The notes beneath the pieces were generated by a model that did not search any database, was not told where the DNA came from, and worked only from the letters and a program-made list of their open reading frames with translations. Below, piece by piece: positions 50,073 to 60,005 of a DNA stretch of 64,000 bases (positions within the stretch are counted from its first letter, which is position 1; each line of letters opens with the position of its first letter). The stretch is from contig CAMIVY010000009.1 of assembly GCA_946402275.1 (NCBI GenBank), forward strand, positions 1 to 64,000, written 5' to 3'. The DNA comes from an uncultured Prevotella sp. GTDB lineage: Bacteria; Bacteroidota; Bacteroidia; Bacteroidales; Bacteroidaceae. A program made the translations under genes and the position numbers.

Positions 50073-53000
50073 ATGAATGGTGACATGGGTGGTTTTGCAA
50101 CTTTCGACAATATCAACAACAAGTTGATAGATGACTTGAAAGTGCAATTGCGTGAAGGCTGTAAGCTACAGATAGCTGCTGCCAGTTTCTCTATTTATGC
50201 CTTTGAAGCACTTAAAGAGGAGTTGGAGCAGATTAAGGAGTTGCAGTTTATCTTCACCTCACCCACCTTCAACAGTTCTGAGACAGGTAAGAAGGAAAAA
50301 CGCGAGTTCTTTATCCCCAAATTGAACCGTGAGCGTAACCTCTACGGTTCCGACTATGAGATTCGTCTGCGCAATCAACTATCACAGAAAGCCATTGCCC
50401 GTGAATGTGCTGACTGGGTTCGTAGGAAGGTGCGTTTCAAATCTCTTGTTACAGAAGGGAAAATCAATGGCTTCATGAATCTCGATAACAAAGAGACGGA
50501 CTACACCTATTTGCCTTTCAATGAATTTACTACTACAGAACTTGGATGCGACAGAGGTGACAATATCAGTCCCGGCATCAACCGCTTCCCATCTCCTGCC
50601 ACAGAACACTATATCAGTTCTTTCAGAGAATTGTGGGATGACAAGCAGCGGTTTAAAGATGTCACCGATGCTGTCTTAGAGAATATGGAAACCGTCTATA
50701 AGGAGAACTCGCCAGAGTTTATCTACTATGTCACCCTCTATAACATCTTCAGTGAATTCCTGGAAGATCTGAGCGAAGATGAACTGCCCAAGGAGGGTAC
50801 GGGTTTCCGTACCTCTGCCATCTGGAATAAACTATACGATTTCCAGCGCGATGCAGCTATCGCCATCATCAACAAGCTGTCAAAGTATAATGGCTGTATA
50901 TTAGCCGACTCAGTAGGTCTTGGTAAGACCTTTACGGCTTTGGCCGTTATCAAATACTACGAGTGTCTGAACAGAAACGTCTTGGTACTCTGTCCCAAGA
51001 AACTGCGTGACAACTGGGTAACATTCACTAAGAACTATGTGAATAATCCCATTCAGAAAGACCGTCTGCGCTATGACATCCTGTTCCATTCAGACCTGAG
51101 TCGTGAATACGGCTATTCGGGCGAGACAGACCTCACCCGTGTCAACTGGGGCAACTATGACCTTGTGGTGATTGACGAAAGCCATAATTTCCGTAATGGC
51201 GGAAAAGTCACTTCTGATGACGATGATGACGAAATCAAGGAGAACCGTTATCTGAAACTGATGAATAAGGTCATCAAGGAAGGCATTCCCACCAAGGTTC
51301 TGATGCTTTCAGCCACACCTGTCAACAACCGTTTTAATGACCTGAAGAACCAACTTCAGTTGGCATACGAGGGAGAAGCAGAGGTGATGAATGAGCGTCT
51401 GGACATTGGCACAGATATTGACGACATTTTTCGCCAGGCTCAGAAAGCCTACAACAAATGGAGCCGTTTGGAACCTGACCAGCGTACTACAGAGCGACTG
51501 CTCGACTCTTTAAGCTTTGACTTCTTCCAGTTGCTCGATGCAGTGACGATAGCCCGTAGTCGTAAGCATATCGAGAAGTACTACGACATATCCGAGATAG
51601 GTAAGTTCCCGACTCGTCTGCCACCGATAGAACGCCGTTCGCCACTGACAGACCTGCAAGAAGCACCTACCTTCAGCGAGATAGCCAACAAGTTGAATTG
51701 GCTTAACTACAGCGTCTATACACCATCCAACTACATACAGGCCAGTAAGCTCTACCTCTATCAGGCAGACAGAGGAGATGAAGGCTCTGGCCTCTCGATG
51801 GCCGGTCGTGAAAAAGGTATTCGCAAGCTGATGGCCATCAATCTGCTGAAGCGTTTGGAGTCAAGCGTCAACTCTTTCCGACTGACGTTGGAACGTATCA
51901 AAGGACAGGTAGATGATACGCTCGACAAGATAGACCGTCATGATGGTAACTTTGGTACTATTGAAGCCTACGACCTCGACATCACTGATGAAGAGGATGA
52001 CCTCTTTGTGGGTGGTAAGAAGACCCGTATCGACTTGGGCGATATGGACACGTTGAGCTGGAGGCGCGACTTGGAAGAAGACCAGCAGACACTACAGTCA
52101 CTGCTCGACATGATAGAACCTATCACACCTGTTCACGATACAAAGCTACGTATGTTGGAGGAAGACCTGCGTGACAAGTTTGACAATCCCATCAATGGGC
52201 AGAACCAGAAAGTCATTATCTTCACAGCCTTCTCCGATACGGCAGACTATCTCTATGAGAATCTTGCCCTTCGTATCAAACAGAATACAGGCCTGAATGT
52301 CGCTCTGATTACAGGCGACAACCAAGACAAGTGGACGATTAACAATCGTAAGCTCCGTTCTGAGTATAACACCATCCTGACCCTATTCTCGCCCATCTCC
52401 AAAGAGCGAGATAAGATATATCCAAATGTCAAGGAGGAGATAGATGTGCTGATAGCCACCGACTGTATCTCTGAAGGACAGAACCTACAGGACTGCGACT
52501 ACCTGATAAATTTCGATATTCACTGGAACCCTGTGCGCATCATCCAGCGATTTGGCCGTATTGACCGTATCGGCTCCAAGAATGATGTCATACAGTTGGT
52601 GAACTACTGGCCGGACATGGAACTCGATGACTACATCAACCTGAAAGGTCGTGTGGAGAGTCGTATGAAGGCCACCATCCTGACAGCCTCTGGCGATGAG
52701 AACCCACTTACACAGGAGGAAGCCAATGATTTAGAGTATCGTCGCCACCAGTTGGAGCGACTGAAGTCAGAGGTCGTTGACCTGGAAGAGATGAACACTG
52801 GAGTTAACATTATGGACTTGGGACTGAATGATTTTCGTATGGACTTGTTGCCCCATAAGGATGATACAGACTTGATACGTGCACCCTTTGGCATGAGTGC
52901 CGTCGTGGCGGCTAACGATATTGTGCAACCAGGTGTGATGTTTATCCTGAAGAACCGCAACAATGGTGTGAACATCAACAAACTCAACTTGCTGCATCCC

Positions 53001-53327
53001 TTTTACATGGTTTATCTTGGCAATGATGGCGAAACTATCTGTACCCACCTGCAACCCAAACAACTCTTAGACCGTATGCGGTCAGCCTGCAAGGGAAAGT
53101 CTGAGTACGATAAAGAACTCTGTAAGCTTTTCAGTGAAGAGACTAAAGACGGCAAGCAGATGGAGCGATATAGCAGTTTGCTCCAAGATGCTATCCGTAG
53201 CATCATTGAGGTAAAAGAAGAGCGCGACGTAATGAGCCTATTCTCTGTTGGAGAGACCACTGCCCTCATGGGTAATGTGCAGGGATTGGATGATTTTGAA
53301 CTAATATGCTTCTTGGTGATACTATGA
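50073..53327 (+). CDS. PLD-like/SNF2-type helicase
   Basis: A 1084-residue protein. The N-terminal 200 residues resemble the phospholipase-D-like part seen in restriction-linked helicases, but I find no full HKD motif. The helicase core is of SNF2 superfamily 2: FQRDAAIAIINKL, Walker A DSVGLGKTFTAL (about 278-289), DESHNFRN (about 369), LSATPVNNRF, and in the second lobe FTAFSDTADYL, ATDCISEGQNLQ and QRFGRIDRIGS. It overlaps the DUF4391 gene by 4 bases (ATGA). In this setting it likely moves along or remodels DNA for the restriction system. Confidence 0.8.
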   Translation: MNGDMGGFATFDNINNKLIDDLKVQLREGCKLQIAAASFSIYAFEALKEELEQIKELQFIFTSPTFNSSETGKKEKREFFIPKLNRERNLYGSDYEIRLRNQLSQKAIARECADWVRRKVRFKSLVTEGKINGFMNLDNKETDYTYLPFNEFTTTELGCDRGDNISPGINRFPSPATEHYISSFRELWDDKQRFKDVTDAVLENMETVYKENSPEFIYYVTLYNIFSEFLEDLSEDELPKEGTGFRTSAIWNKLYDFQRDAAIAIINKLSKYNGCILADSVGLGKTFTALAVIKYYECLNRNVLVLCPKKLRDNWVTFTKNYVNNPIQKDRLRYDILFHSDLSREYGYSGETDLTRVNWGNYDLVVIDESHNFRNGGKVTSDDDDDEIKENRYLKLMNKVIKEGIPTKVLMLSATPVNNRFNDLKNQLQLAYEGEAEVMNERLDIGTDIDDIFRQAQKAYNKWSRLEPDQRTTERLLDSLSFDFFQLLDAVTIARSRKHIEKYYDISEIGKFPTRLPPIERRSPLTDLQEAPTFSEIANKLNWLNYSVYTPSNYIQASKLYLYQADRGDEGSGLSMAGREKGIRKLMAINLLKRLESSVNSFRLTLERIKGQVDDTLDKIDRHDGNFGTIEAYDLDITDEEDDLFVGGKKTRIDLGDMDTLSWRRDLEEDQQTLQSLLDMIEPITPVHDTKLRMLEEDLRDKFDNPINGQNQKVIIFTAFSDTADYLYENLALRIKQNTGLNVALITGDNQDKWTINNRKLRSEYNTILTLFSPISKERDKIYPNVKEEIDVLIATDCISEGQNLQDCDYLINFDIHWNPVRIIQRFGRIDRIGSKNDVIQLVNYWPDMELDDYINLKGRVESRMKATILTASGDENPLTQEEANDLEYRRHQLERLKSEVVDLEEMNTGVNIMDLGLNDFRMDLLPHKDDTDLIRAPFGMSAVVAANDIVQPGVMFILKNRNNGVNINKLNLLHPFYMVYLGNDGETICTHLQPKQLLDRMRSACKGKSEYDKELCKLFSEETKDGKQMERYSSLLQDAIRSIIEVKEERDVMSLFSVGETTALMGNVQGLDDFELICFLVIL

Positions 53328-53971
53328 CTACAACAAACCTGCTACGATACCCGGAAACTACGCTCTTTGGTAAGACAGTACCAAAGAAGTATTTCTACGA
53401 CCAGTTGGAGGTAAGTGCCAAGATGAAGCAGCGTTTTGTCAACGACATTGAGGAAATCGTCTGGCTCTATAAGCTGGCACCTACAACCCTGAACGTGCAG
53501 AAGGGTGAGCAGGTCGGTGAGATAGAGATTATGCTCTGTCCCCTGAAGGATGTCGATTGCCCAGTGGATGTGTTCAAGTTCATCAGTCAGAAGATACCCC
53601 ATCATATTGTATTTATTCTCCAGTACGGCAACAGTTACCGTCTGCTTACCCAGTATGGCCAGGACAGTTTTGTGTCGTCTTGGTGCAAACAGGAAGAACT
53701 CTCGCTGAAGATAGAAGGGCAGACCCTCGACCGCATCTACGATGGTTTTGTGGGCCAACTGACTGGCATCGGCAGTCGTGACTCAGAAAGTCTGCAGGAG
53801 ATTATCCGACTGAAGAAAGAAATCAAGAAACTCTCGGATAAGATAGATACGATGCAACGCCAGATACGCCGTGAGCCACAGCTCAATCGTCAGATGGCCA
53901 TGAATGGCGAGGCACGAACATTGAAGCAACAATTACAAGCATTAAAGAAACAGTTAGAAGACAAGACATGA
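53324..53971 (+). CDS. DUF4391-domain protein
   Basis: A 215-residue protein of the DUF4391 type, which is regularly found between such helicases and type III-like methylases: RYPETTLFGKTVPKKYFY at the start, IEEIVWLYKLAPTTLNV, VFILQYGNSYRLL, and a C-terminal coiled coil (about 155-215). Biochemical role unknown. The ATG at 53324 gives a 4-base overlap with the helicase stop; an alternative ATG lies at 53306. It overlaps the Fic gene by 4 bases. Confidence 0.75.
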   Translation: MTTTNLLRYPETTLFGKTVPKKYFYDQLEVSAKMKQRFVNDIEEIVWLYKLAPTTLNVQKGEQVGEIEIMLCPLKDVDCPVDVFKFISQKIPHHIVFILQYGNSYRLLTQYGQDSFVSSWCKQEELSLKIEGQTLDRIYDGFVGQLTGIGSRDSESLQEIIRLKKEIKKLSDKIDTMQRQIRREPQLNRQMAMNGEARTLKQQLQALKKQLEDKT

Positions 53972-54966
53972 CAGATTTGCAAAAGAAATACGTCAAAGCA
54001 GATGACAACAACCGCTTACTTTCGGCATACCGTCCGCTGCCACCAGAGACCCTGAAGTCGCTGCGTGAGTACTACCGTGTGGGACTGACTTATACGAGTA
54101 ATGCGCTAGAGGGCAATAGTCTGACAGAGTCTGAGACCAAGGTCGTGATAGAAGACGGACTGACCATTGAGGGCAAGCCACTTCGTGACCACTACGAGGC
54201 AGTCGGTCATGCCAAAGCGTACGATTACATCTATAATATCACCGAAAAAGAAGGGTTGACAGATGAGGATATTCTGTGTCTGCACCGGCTATTCTATCAG
54301 CAGATTGATGCTGAGAAGGCAGGGCATTACCGCAATGTGAAGGTTTATATTAGCGGCAGTCGCTATGCGGTAGCAGCCGTCTCAAAGATACCTGCTGAGA
54401 TGCGAAAACTGGTCAAATGGTACAATGAGAATGAGAAGAGTCTGCACCCTATTGAGTTGGCTGCAACCCTCCACCAGCGTTTCGTGTTTATCCACCCCTT
54501 TGTCGATGGTAACGGGCGAGTGGCTCGTCTGCTGATGAACCTCGCCTTGTTGCGTAACGGTTTTACCATCGCCATCATTCCTGCCATCCTGCGCCATGAG
54601 TATATCTATTCGCTCGAAACGGCCCATACCCGTCCAGAGGTGTTTGTCGATTTCATTGCCGATCGAGTGATAGCCACCCAACTCGACCTGTTACGACTGA
54701 TGCGAGAAGAGGATGATACTGTAAATGATACTGTAAATGATACTGTAAATGATACTGTAAACGCTACTGATGCCCGTCAGCTCTCAAAGACGGAGCAAGC
54801 GGTACTCGATGCAATCCATGAGCATCCGACCTATTCATACGAGCAGTTGGCTGCGGAGTGTGGCGTTTCGCGTCCCACCATTGCCAGGACTATCAAGTCA
54901 CTACAGACACTCACCCGCATCCGTCGTGTCGGCTCAGATAAAACTGGCCACTGGGAAGTTATCTAA
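53968..54966 (+). CDS. Fic-domain AMP-transferase-type protein with winged helix
   Basis: A 332-residue protein. The N-terminal inhibitory motif (S-N-A-L-E-G-N, about 44-50) and the active-site loop HPFVDGNGR (176-184) are both complete, as in class II Fic proteins that hold themselves inactive until needed. Fic enzymes usually attach AMP to target proteins. A linker with four VNDT units follows, then a C-terminal winged-helix domain (about 265-332; EQLAAECGVSRPTIARTIKS). The winged helix suggests DNA binding. The target inside the restriction operon is unknown. Confidence 0.85.
   Translation: MTDLQKKYVKADDNNRLLSAYRPLPPETLKSLREYYRVGLTYTSNALEGNSLTESETKVVIEDGLTIEGKPLRDHYEAVGHAKAYDYIYNITEKEGLTDEDILCLHRLFYQQIDAEKAGHYRNVKVYISGSRYAVAAVSKIPAEMRKLVKWYNENEKSLHPIELAATLHQRFVFIHPFVDGNGRVARLLMNLALLRNGFTIAIIPAILRHEYIYSLETAHTRPEVFVDFIADRVIATQLDLLRLMREEDDTVNDTVNDTVNDTVNATDARQLSKTEQAVLDAIHEHPTYSYEQLAAECGVSRPTIARTIKSLQTLTRIRRVGSDKTGHWEVI
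54715..54762 (+). repeat. Four tandem 12-bp repeats GATACTGTAAAT in the Fic linker
   Basis: Units at 54715-54726, 54727-54738, 54739-54750 and 54751-54762 (last base C). Each adds D-T-V-N, so changes in copy number would alter linker length and keep the reading frame. Confidence 0.9.
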
Positions 54967-55005
54967 TAAGATTTATGTCAACATAGAATATAATGAACTA
55001 AAGAT

Positions 55006-56928
55006 ATGGAACACTTAAAACAAGAAACCGTGAGTGGCGCACAGCTGAATATGGATGCGCTTTACCAGATTTGCCCTCAGTGTTTTACGGAAAGCAAAGA
55101 TCCTAAGACGGGTGAGGTAAAGCATACGGTAGATTTCGAGAAACTACGTCTGCTGCTTGGTGACAATGTGGCAGAGGGTGATGAGCGCTATGACTTCACT
55201 TGGGTTGGCAAACGTGCTGCCTTGCAGGAGGCGGCCAAGCCTATCCGTAAAACCCTGCGTCCTTGTCCAGAAGAAAGTGTTGATTGGGAGAATACCAAGA
55301 ACCTCTATATAGAGGGTGATAACCTGGAAGTGCTCAAGTTGCTCCAGAACTCCTATATGGGTAAGGTAAAGATGATTTATATCGACCCACCATACAATAC
55401 AGGTAATGACTTCGTATACCAGGACGACTTTCATCAGACCAAGCAAGACTATGATTTGTTCTCTGGCGATGTTAATGAAGAGGGAGAACGCTTTGTCAAG
55501 AACACCGAAAGCAATGGTCGCTTCCATTCGGATTGGTGTTCGATGATTTATTCAAGGCTGATGGTTGCAAGAAGCCTATTAACATATGACGGTCTAATTT
55601 TCATTTCGATAGATGACCATGAACAAAGAAATTTGAAAATCATATGTGATGAGATTTTTGGAGAAAATAGTTTTGTTGCACAGTTTATATGGGAGAAGCG
55701 TTTAAATAGAGAAAACAGAAAAGAAGTTTCTGTAAGGCATGATTATATATTATGCTATTCTAAACAAGAAGTTATAGATGGCACCCGACGTGTGTGTCAA
55801 TTGCCTATGAATGAAAAAGCTTTAGCTAATTATGGAAATCCTGATAACGATCCAAGAGGACCATGGAAATCAGATCCAGCTCATGCCCAAGGAGGCCACG
55901 GAACACCTTCTCAGTTTTACACATTAATCGCCCCTAATGGGAAAAAACATGAGTTGCCTAGTGGAAGATGCTGGTTGTATACTCAAAAGGAAATGGAAAA
56001 GGCTATTTCTGAAAATAGAATATGGTTTGGTCAAGATGGAAATGGAGTTCCACGCGTTAAGACATATTTGTATGCAAAAGATCGAGGGCTTACCCCAGAG
56101 ACTATATTGTTTGCGAAAGAAGTTTCAACAAATGAGAATGCAAAAAATGACCTGAAAGAACTTTTTGGAGGCAAAGCAGTGTTTGATACCCCAAAGCCAT
56201 ACGAACTTATAGAACATCTTCTAAAGATTTCATCCAAAGAAGACATTATCGCAGATTTCTTTTCTGGGGCGTCTTCTACCGCTCATGCTGTAATGCACCT
56301 AAACGCAGAGGACGGAGGAACTCGCAAGTTTATAATGGTTCAATGGCCAGAAAAATGTGAAGAAAGTAGTGAAGCTTACAAAGCTGGCTACAAAAATATC
56401 TGTGAAATCGGCAAGGAACGCATCCGTCGTGCCGGAAAGAAAATCTTGGAGGAGCAGAAAGCCAAACAAGGTGATTTGTTCTCAGGCGACCAGAAACCAT
56501 TAGATGTGGGCTTCCGAGTATTCAAATGTGCTGACAGCAACATGAAGGATGTGTATTACACTCCTGCCGAGTACTCTCAGGAATTGCTGCTAAACTTAGA
56601 GGACAACATCAAGGAAGACCGAAATGACCTTGACCTGCTCTTTGGCTGCATGCTCGACTGGGGTGTAACTCTTGACTTGCCTATGCGCACGGAGAAAGTG
56701 GATGGAGTGACAATCCATATTGTGAACGATGGTGACCTTGTGGCTTGTTTTGACCACAACATCCCTGAGACTGCCATTGACTATATTGCTTCTCTGCTGC
56801 CTATGCGTGTCGTGTTGCGTGACAGTTGTTTCAGCGAGGCCAAAGAGAAGATGAATTTCTTTGAAATCTTTAAGCAGCGTACCGGTTGGAGCGAAGACGA
56901 AGTAAAGAAGAACGTAAAGGTGATTTGA
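55006..56928 (+). CDS. mod: Type III restriction system adenine methyltransferase (Mod)
   Basis: A 640-residue N6-adenine methyltransferase of the beta class: the catalytic motif DPPYNTG (about 127-133) comes first and the AdoMet motif DFFSGASST (about 418-426) later. This order and the length fit type III Mod subunits, which also select the DNA target. The central part (about 55540-56395) is much more AT-rich than both ends, and uses different codons, as if the target-recognition part had been exchanged. The gene follows the Fic gene by 39 bases and precedes res. Confidence 0.88.
   Translation: MEHLKQETVSGAQLNMDALYQICPQCFTESKDPKTGEVKHTVDFEKLRLLLGDNVAEGDERYDFTWVGKRAALQEAAKPIRKTLRPCPEESVDWENTKNLYIEGDNLEVLKLLQNSYMGKVKMIYIDPPYNTGNDFVYQDDFHQTKQDYDLFSGDVNEEGERFVKNTESNGRFHSDWCSMIYSRLMVARSLLTYDGLIFISIDDHEQRNLKIICDEIFGENSFVAQFIWEKRLNRENRKEVSVRHDYILCYSKQEVIDGTRRVCQLPMNEKALANYGNPDNDPRGPWKSDPAHAQGGHGTPSQFYTLIAPNGKKHELPSGRCWLYTQKEMEKAISENRIWFGQDGNGVPRVKTYLYAKDRGLTPETILFAKEVSTNENAKNDLKELFGGKAVFDTPKPYELIEHLLKISSKEDIIADFFSGASSTAHAVMHLNAEDGGTRKFIMVQWPEKCEESSEAYKAGYKNICEIGKERIRRAGKKILEEQKAKQGDLFSGDQKPLDVGFRVFKCADSNMKDVYYTPAEYSQELLLNLEDNIKEDRNDLDLLFGCMLDWGVTLDLPMRTEKVDGVTIHIVNDGDLVACFDHNIPETAIDYIASLLPMRVVLRDSCFSEAKEKMNFFEIFKQRTGWSEDEVKKNVKVI
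55540..56395 (+). other. AT-rich segment in the recognition part of mod
   Basis: By eye about one third G+C (for example 55561-55680) against roughly 45-50% before 55540 and after 56400. The switch at both ends is abrupt and the reading frame is intact. It covers the region between DPPY and the AdoMet motif, where type III methylases carry the target-recognition domain, plus the AdoMet motif itself. Confidence 0.7.
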
Positions 56929-56961
56929 TGGTTAAGGGTTCATGGTTAAAGGTTAATGATT

Positions 56962-59900
56962 ATGAAGCTAAAATTTAAACATCAGCAATTCCAGAAGGAT
57001 GCAGCTCAGGCAGTCACTGACGTATTTTTTGGCCAGCCGTTCTCTGACAAGAACACCTATCAGATAGACCAAGGTACAGGTGGCGGCAACTTTTTCGAGA
57101 TGATTGGCACGAGCAACATGCCACTGAAGATAGAGCGTCAGACGCTGGTGGACAACATCCGCCAAGTGGAGATGCGGCAAGGCATGAGACCCATTGACAG
57201 ACTGGAAGGCGGCAAGGATCTGAAGCTGACCATCGAGATGGAAACAGGTACGGGTAAGACCTATACCTATATCAAGACCATGTATGAACTAAATGCTAAA
57301 TATGGCTGGAGTAAGTTCATCATCGTAGTACCCAGTGTGGCTATCCGTGAGGGCGTGAAGAAGAGCTTTGATATTCTGCAAGACCACTTCGCCCAAGACT
57401 ATGGCAAGCGCATACAGTACTTTATCTACGACAGTAGTCAGCCGACAAAGATAGACATCTTTGCATCGGACACCAACATGCATGTGATGATTATCAACAC
57501 CCAGGCCTTCAATGCCCGTGGTGAGGATGCACGTCGTATCTATATGGCACTCGACTCTTTCCGTAGCCGTAAGCCTATTGATGTGATTGCAGCCACCAAC
57601 CCCATCCTGATTATCGATGAGCCACAGAGTGTGCTGGGCAGTAATAAGGCTAATGCCACCCGTGAGAAATTGGAGGCGTTTCATCCGCTTTTCACCTTGC
57701 TCTATAGTGCCACACACAGAAAGGACGATATTTACAACATGATTTATCGTCTGGATGCGATGGATGCCTATAACAAGAAGCTGGTGAAGAAGATAGAGGT
57801 AAAGGGTATCGAGCAGAAAGGCTCAACTGCAACTAATGGCTATTTCAACCTGCAGGAGATTGTGATTTCTACTGGCAATCCGCAAGCACGTATCTCGTTT
57901 GACATCAAAACAGATACAGGTGTGAAGCAAACCACTAAGACGGTTGATGAAGGCTTTGACCTTTATGCACAGAGCGGAGAACTGGCAGAATATAAAGACG
58001 GCTATATCATTCAAAGTATTGACGGACGTGAAGGTTCTGTGACATTGCTCAATGGGCAGAAGTTCTATGAGGGCGATGTGGTAGGTGCAGTGAACGAAGA
58101 TGCACTGCGCAGAATCCAGATCAGCGAGACCATCTACACCCACTTACAGCGAGAGCGTGAGCTATATCGCAAGGGCATCAAGGTTCTGTCACTGTTCTTC
58201 ATCGACCATGTGGAAAACTATCGTGTCTATGAAGAGGGAGGCAGCACCAGCAACGGGAAGTTTGCTGAAATGTTCGAGGAGGAATATAAGAAGGCTGTAG
58301 AATCCCTGCAATTGAACTTCGACGAAGATGACTTTGCACAGTATCTGAAGAAGTGGCAACCGGAACAGGTACACCAAGGCTATTTTTCAAAGGATAAGAA
58401 GGGGCGCTTTGTGAACTCCAAACTGGAACGTGGAACCACGGACTCCAATGACCGCGATGCCTACGACCTGATTATGAAGGATAAGGAACGACTGCTCAGC
58501 TTTGATGAGCCAGTCCGTTTCATCTTCTCGCACTCAGCCTTGAAGGAAGGCTGGGACAATCCCAACGTGTTCCAGATCTGTACGCTGAAGAACTCAGACA
58601 ACGAGACCAAGAAACGTCAGGAAGTGGGACGCGGTATGCGCCTCTGTGTGAACAATCGTGGTGAACGCCAGGATGAGGATGTGCTGGGTATGGATGTGCA
58701 TGAAACCAATGTGCTTACCATCATTGCCAGTGAGAGCTACGATGATTTTGCCAAGAAGCTACAGACGGAAATAGCAGAAGTTGTTGCCGACCGTCCTGTA
58801 CTGGTTACGGCTACACTGTTTGCTGACCAAGTGCTGTATGATCAAAGCGGGAACACCCATCGGTTCAGTCAGGAAGAAGCAGTGGGCATCGTGGAAATGC
58901 TGGCCTATCAGGGCTATGTCAAAAAAGGCCGCTTGACGGACAAATACCATCAGGACAAGAAAAACAAGACGCTTGATTTTGATGAGTACGACACCGTAAA
59001 GGATGCCATTGTCTTGATGCTTGATAAGATATACGATCCTGACAAACTGATGCCCGACAACAGCCGTAAGGTGCGTGAAGCCCACTTCGACAAGAACAAG
59101 TTTGATAAGAAAGAATTCCAGACACTCTGGAAGAAAATCAATACGAAAACCTACTATACTGTAGATTTCGAAACAGACGAGCTTATCAAGAATGCCATCA
59201 AGGAGATTGATGACCACCTGAAGGTGTCTGAAATCAGAATCATGGTAGGCTCAGGTGCGTTGGAGGAAATTCGAGACAAGCAGTCCTTGCAGAACCAGAC
59301 AGCCATGACCGCTGCCAAGGTGAAGACCATCCATGTGAAGGAGGCCATTGGTAGCAAAGTGAAATACGACCTGATTGGCAAGTTGGTGGAAGCCACGCAA
59401 CTGACACGCCATACCATTGTCCAGATTCTGACAGGCATTAAGGATGCTACCTTCAAACAGTTTGGTATCAATCCTGAGGAATTTATCATCAAGGTTGGCA
59501 ATATGATTAACCAAGTGAAGGCTTTGGCAGTTATTCAGCATATCGAGTATCACAAACTGGATGAACATTTCGAGACAGACATCTTTGCTGAATCAACATT
59601 GAAAGGCAAACTGGGTATCAATGCCATAGAATCGGCAAAATCCCTCTATGACCTTGTGGTAGTAGATAGCCAGGGAATCGAGAAGCGGTTTGCTGAAGAA
59701 CTGGAGGCACACGACGATGTAGTGGTCTATACCAAACTGCCTCGCGGCTTCTACATTAACACGCCCATGGGTAAGTACAATCCCGACTGGGCTATAGCCC
59801 TCAGGGAAGGTGATGTAAAACACGTCTATTTCGTGGCAGAGACAAAGGGTAGTTTGGAGTCTGGTCAGCTAAGGGGTACTGAGGCTGCTAAGATTGAGTG

Positions 59901-59994
59901 TGCCCGTCAGCACTTCCAGACCATCAGCACAGGCGACATCAAGTATGATGTTGTGACCTGCTATTCCGACCTGATGAATGCCGTAATGAACTAA
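56962..59994 (+). CDS. res: Type III restriction endonuclease/helicase (Res)
   Basis: A 1010-residue protein. The superfamily-2 helicase part has Walker A METGTGKT (about 93-100) and a DEPQ box (about 218); LKEGWDNPNVFQICTL and the QEVGRGMRL box follow in the second lobe. The C-terminal nuclease domain has NPDWAIA and VAETKGS (about 935-960), the PD-(D/E)xK residues. Type III Res cuts only with Mod, after translocation between two sites. ATG 56962 or 56956 are both possible. Short copies of ATGGTTAA lie in the 27 bases between mod and res. Confidence 0.88.
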   Translation: MKLKFKHQQFQKDAAQAVTDVFFGQPFSDKNTYQIDQGTGGGNFFEMIGTSNMPLKIERQTLVDNIRQVEMRQGMRPIDRLEGGKDLKLTIEMETGTGKTYTYIKTMYELNAKYGWSKFIIVVPSVAIREGVKKSFDILQDHFAQDYGKRIQYFIYDSSQPTKIDIFASDTNMHVMIINTQAFNARGEDARRIYMALDSFRSRKPIDVIAATNPILIIDEPQSVLGSNKANATREKLEAFHPLFTLLYSATHRKDDIYNMIYRLDAMDAYNKKLVKKIEVKGIEQKGSTATNGYFNLQEIVISTGNPQARISFDIKTDTGVKQTTKTVDEGFDLYAQSGELAEYKDGYIIQSIDGREGSVTLLNGQKFYEGDVVGAVNEDALRRIQISETIYTHLQRERELYRKGIKVLSLFFIDHVENYRVYEEGGSTSNGKFAEMFEEEYKKAVESLQLNFDEDDFAQYLKKWQPEQVHQGYFSKDKKGRFVNSKLERGTTDSNDRDAYDLIMKDKERLLSFDEPVRFIFSHSALKEGWDNPNVFQICTLKNSDNETKKRQEVGRGMRLCVNNRGERQDEDVLGMDVHETNVLTIIASESYDDFAKKLQTEIAEVVADRPVLVTATLFADQVLYDQSGNTHRFSQEEAVGIVEMLAYQGYVKKGRLTDKYHQDKKNKTLDFDEYDTVKDAIVLMLDKIYDPDKLMPDNSRKVREAHFDKNKFDKKEFQTLWKKINTKTYYTVDFETDELIKNAIKEIDDHLKVSEIRIMVGSGALEEIRDKQSLQNQTAMTAAKVKTIHVKEAIGSKVKYDLIGKLVEATQLTRHTIVQILTGIKDATFKQFGINPEEFIIKVGNMINQVKALAVIQHIEYHKLDEHFETDIFAESTLKGKLGINAIESAKSLYDLVVVDSQGIEKRFAEELEAHDDVVVYTKLPRGFYINTPMGKYNPDWAIALREGDVKHVYFVAETKGSLESGQLRGTEAAKIECARQHFQTISTGDIKYDVVTCYSDLMNAVMN

Positions 59995-60005
59995 AATGAT
60001 GCGCT

